Shown here piece after piece: positions 6,269 to 7,559 of a DNA stretch of 7,559 bases. A model generated the notes under the pieces. It saw nothing but the letters and a program-made list of their open reading frames with translations. It did no database searches and was not told where the DNA came from. This stretch comes from Acidobacteriota bacterium (GTDB lineage: Bacteria > Acidobacteriota > Thermoanaerobaculia > Multivoradales > JAHEKO01): contig JAHEKO010000002.1 in NCBI GenBank assembly GCA_024638355.1, positions 1 through 7,559 of the forward strand. The letters are read 5' to 3'. Every line of letters starts with the position of its first letter. Positions within the stretch are counted from its first letter, which is position 1. The translations under genes and the position numbers were made by a program.

Positions 6269-7285
6269 ATGGAGAGCGATCTGAACCCCGAGCCGGACCG
6301 CCTGCTGGAGGTCCGCGCTCTGAGCGTCGAATACGCGCCGGAGCGCGCGCAGCCAACCGAGGCGCTGCGCGGCGTCGACCTCGACGTCTCTAGCGGCGAG
6401 GTCGTCGGAATCCTCGGAGAGTCCGGATCGGGCAAGTCGACCCTGGCGCTCGCCCTCCTCGGTCTGCTGCCGCCAGAGGCGCGGATCCCGGCGGGCAGCG
6501 TGCGCTTCGCGGGTCGCGAGCTTCTCGGACTCTCCGACCGGCAGCTCGATCGTCTGCGCGGCGACCACATTTCCATGGTCTTCCAGGAGCCGGGGCTCGC
6601 GCTGTCGCCCTTCCTCCGCGTCGGCAGCCAGATTTGCGACGTCGTGCGCGCCCACCGCCGGGTGACGCCCGACGCGGCTCGACGCCGCGCCGTCGAGCTC
6701 CTGCGTCAGGTTCGCCTCGACGATCCGGAGGCGGCCTTCCGCGCCTACCCCCACCAGCTCAGCGGCGGCCAGCGCCAGCGCGTGGTGATCGCCCAGGCGC
6801 TCGCCTGCGGTCCGCAGCTGGTGGTCGCCGACGAGCCGACCACGGCGGTCGACACCGTGACCCAGGCGGCGCTGCTCGACCTGCTCGCGAGCCTGCGCCG
6901 AGACCTGGGCATGGCGCTGCTGCTGGTCAGCCACGACCCGGCGCTGCTGGCCCGCGTCGCCGACCGCATCGTGGTCATGTACGCCGGCCGCATTGTCGAG
7001 GAGGGGCCCGCGGCGGCGCTGCTCGCCGGGCCGGCGCATCCCTACCCCCGCGAGCTGCTGCGCTGCGTCGCGCCAACCGCCCGCGCGCGCGGCGGAGAGC
7101 GCAGGCCGCTGGCCGTCATCCCGGGAGCGCCTCCCAGCCTCGCACCGGCGCCCCCCGGCTGCGCCTTCGACGCGCGCTGCCCGGATCGGCTGGAGCGCTG
7201 CGGCTCCGAGTGTCCCGCCCTTACCCCGATCGACGAAGGCCGCCGGGTGGCGTGTTGGGCGGTGGCGGAGGCGGCGCAGCGGTGA
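6269..7285 (+). CDS. dppD: Oligopeptide/dipeptide ABC transporter ATP-binding protein (DppD/OppD type)
   Basis: The 338-residue ATPase powers import of peptides or similar solutes from the cytoplasmic face of the membrane. Its motifs are complete: Walker A GESGSGKST (50-58), Q-loop Q106 in MVFQEPGLALSPF, signature LSGGQRQR (164-171), Walker B LVVADEP with catalytic E189, D-loop AVD (193-195), and switch H222 in LVSHD. The C-terminal oligopeptide/dipeptide extension is present (HPYPRELLRCV, then IPGAPPSLAPAPPGCAFDARCP), with cysteines C298, C304, C311, C315 and C329. In some OppD proteins such cysteines hold an iron-sulfur cluster. The length fits the family (about 320-340). The ATG at 6269 was chosen because the family-typical N-terminus (LLEVRALSVEY) begins shortly after; the ribosome site is weak. 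The next gene overlaps by 4 bases. Permease and binding-protein genes are not in the window, so peptide, nickel or another substrate cannot be told apart. Confidence 0.93.
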   Translation: MESDLNPEPDRLLEVRALSVEYAPERAQPTEALRGVDLDVSSGEVVGILGESGSGKSTLALALLGLLPPEARIPAGSVRFAGRELLGLSDRQLDRLRGDHISMVFQEPGLALSPFLRVGSQICDVVRAHRRVTPDAARRRAVELLRQVRLDDPEAAFRAYPHQLSGGQRQRVVIAQALACGPQLVVADEPTTAVDTVTQAALLDLLASLRRDLGMALLLVSHDPALLARVADRIVVMYAGRIVEEGPAAALLAGPAHPYPRELLRCVAPTARARGGERRPLAVIPGAPPSLAPAPPGCAFDARCPDRLERCGSECPALTPIDEGRRVACWAVAEAAQR

Positions 7286-7559
7286 GCGGCTCCGGAACCG
7301 GGGCTCCGCGGCCGATCCTCGAGGCGCGGGGGCTCGGCAAGAGCTACACGCGGGGTCGCGGGTGGTGGCGCGAGCCGGAGCGGGTGAAAGCGTTCGAAGC
7401 GGTCGATCTGACGCTCGTGCCGGGTCGGGTGACCGCCCTGGTCGGCGCTTCCGGAGCGGGCAAGTCCTCGCTCGCCCGCTGCCTCAGCCTGCACGAACAA
7501 GCCGATACCGGCCACCTGCTCTATCGGGGCCGGAGCCTCGAGGGACTCGACGAGCGCGC
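7282..7559 (+). CDS. dppF: Second ABC transporter ATP-binding protein (DppF/OppF type), 3' partial
   Basis: A GTG at 7282 overlaps the preceding stop (GTGA), with GGAGG at 7267-7271 ten bases upstream. The reading frame then stays open to the right edge (92 complete codons). The visible N-terminal part has an ABC domain start (PILEARGLGKSYTRGR, 11-26), a basic insert with two tryptophans before the core (RGWWREPERVKAFEAVDL), and Walker A GASGAGKSS (55-63). Inserts before AVDL are usual in DppF/OppF proteins, which pair with DppD/OppD as the second ATPase. The 4-base overlap and tandem order support that pairing. The signature, Walker B and C-terminal parts are beyond the window, so the subtype rests on context. 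Confidence 0.87.
   Translation, partial: MSGSGTGAPRPILEARGLGKSYTRGRGWWREPERVKAFEAVDLTLVPGRVTALVGASGAGKSSLARCLSLHEQADTGHLLYRGRSLEGLDER

Overview
The window is a dense, very GC-rich (by eye about 70%) bacterial chromosome segment with every gene on the + strand. It holds six protein-coding genes, two of them cut by the window edges. I see no RNA gene, CRISPR array, insertion sequence or phage gene, and no gap longer than about 100 bases. The GC content, the GTG and TTG starts, and the transporter-HEAT plus cyclic-nucleotide-domain pairing suggest a free-living Gram-negative-type bacterium, perhaps Acidobacteriota or a similar high-GC phylum. That taxon is a weak guess because there is no marker gene.

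Layout. (1) Positions 1-2796 hold an NTT (ATP/ADP translocase, Npt1/Npt2-type) membrane domain fused to a long HEAT-repeat tail; the first few codons lie outside the window. (2) Positions 2861-3277 (TTG start) hold a stand-alone cyclic-nucleotide-binding-fold domain without a DNA-binding part. (3) Positions 3280-5511 hold an exported two-domain protein: a PPP/Shelph-like calcineurin-type phosphatase, an acidic linker with three LGTNG repeats, and a C-terminal domain with the catalytic-loop pattern of atypical (HipA/PI3-4K/Fam20-like) kinases. (4) Positions 5508-6173 hold a nitroreductase-fold flavoprotein that closely resembles iodotyrosine deiodinase. (5) Positions 6269-7285 and (6) 7282 to the right edge hold the two ATPases of an oligopeptide/dipeptide (Dpp/Opp) ABC importer.

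How they may work together. Genes 2, 3 and 4 are tightly packed (2-base gap, then a 4-base ATGA overlap), and gene 1 sits 64 bases upstream, so genes 1-4 look like one transcription unit. The ABC pair begins after a 95-base gap and may be a separate unit. The most interesting idea is inference only. An exported protein carrying opposing phosphatase-like and kinase-like domains would need a nucleotide outside the cytoplasm, and its upstream neighbour belongs to a family of nucleotide transporters. The frame of gene 2 is open back to 2786, overlapping the end of gene 1, so genes 1 and 2 look like a split version of one transporter-HEAT-cNMP protein.
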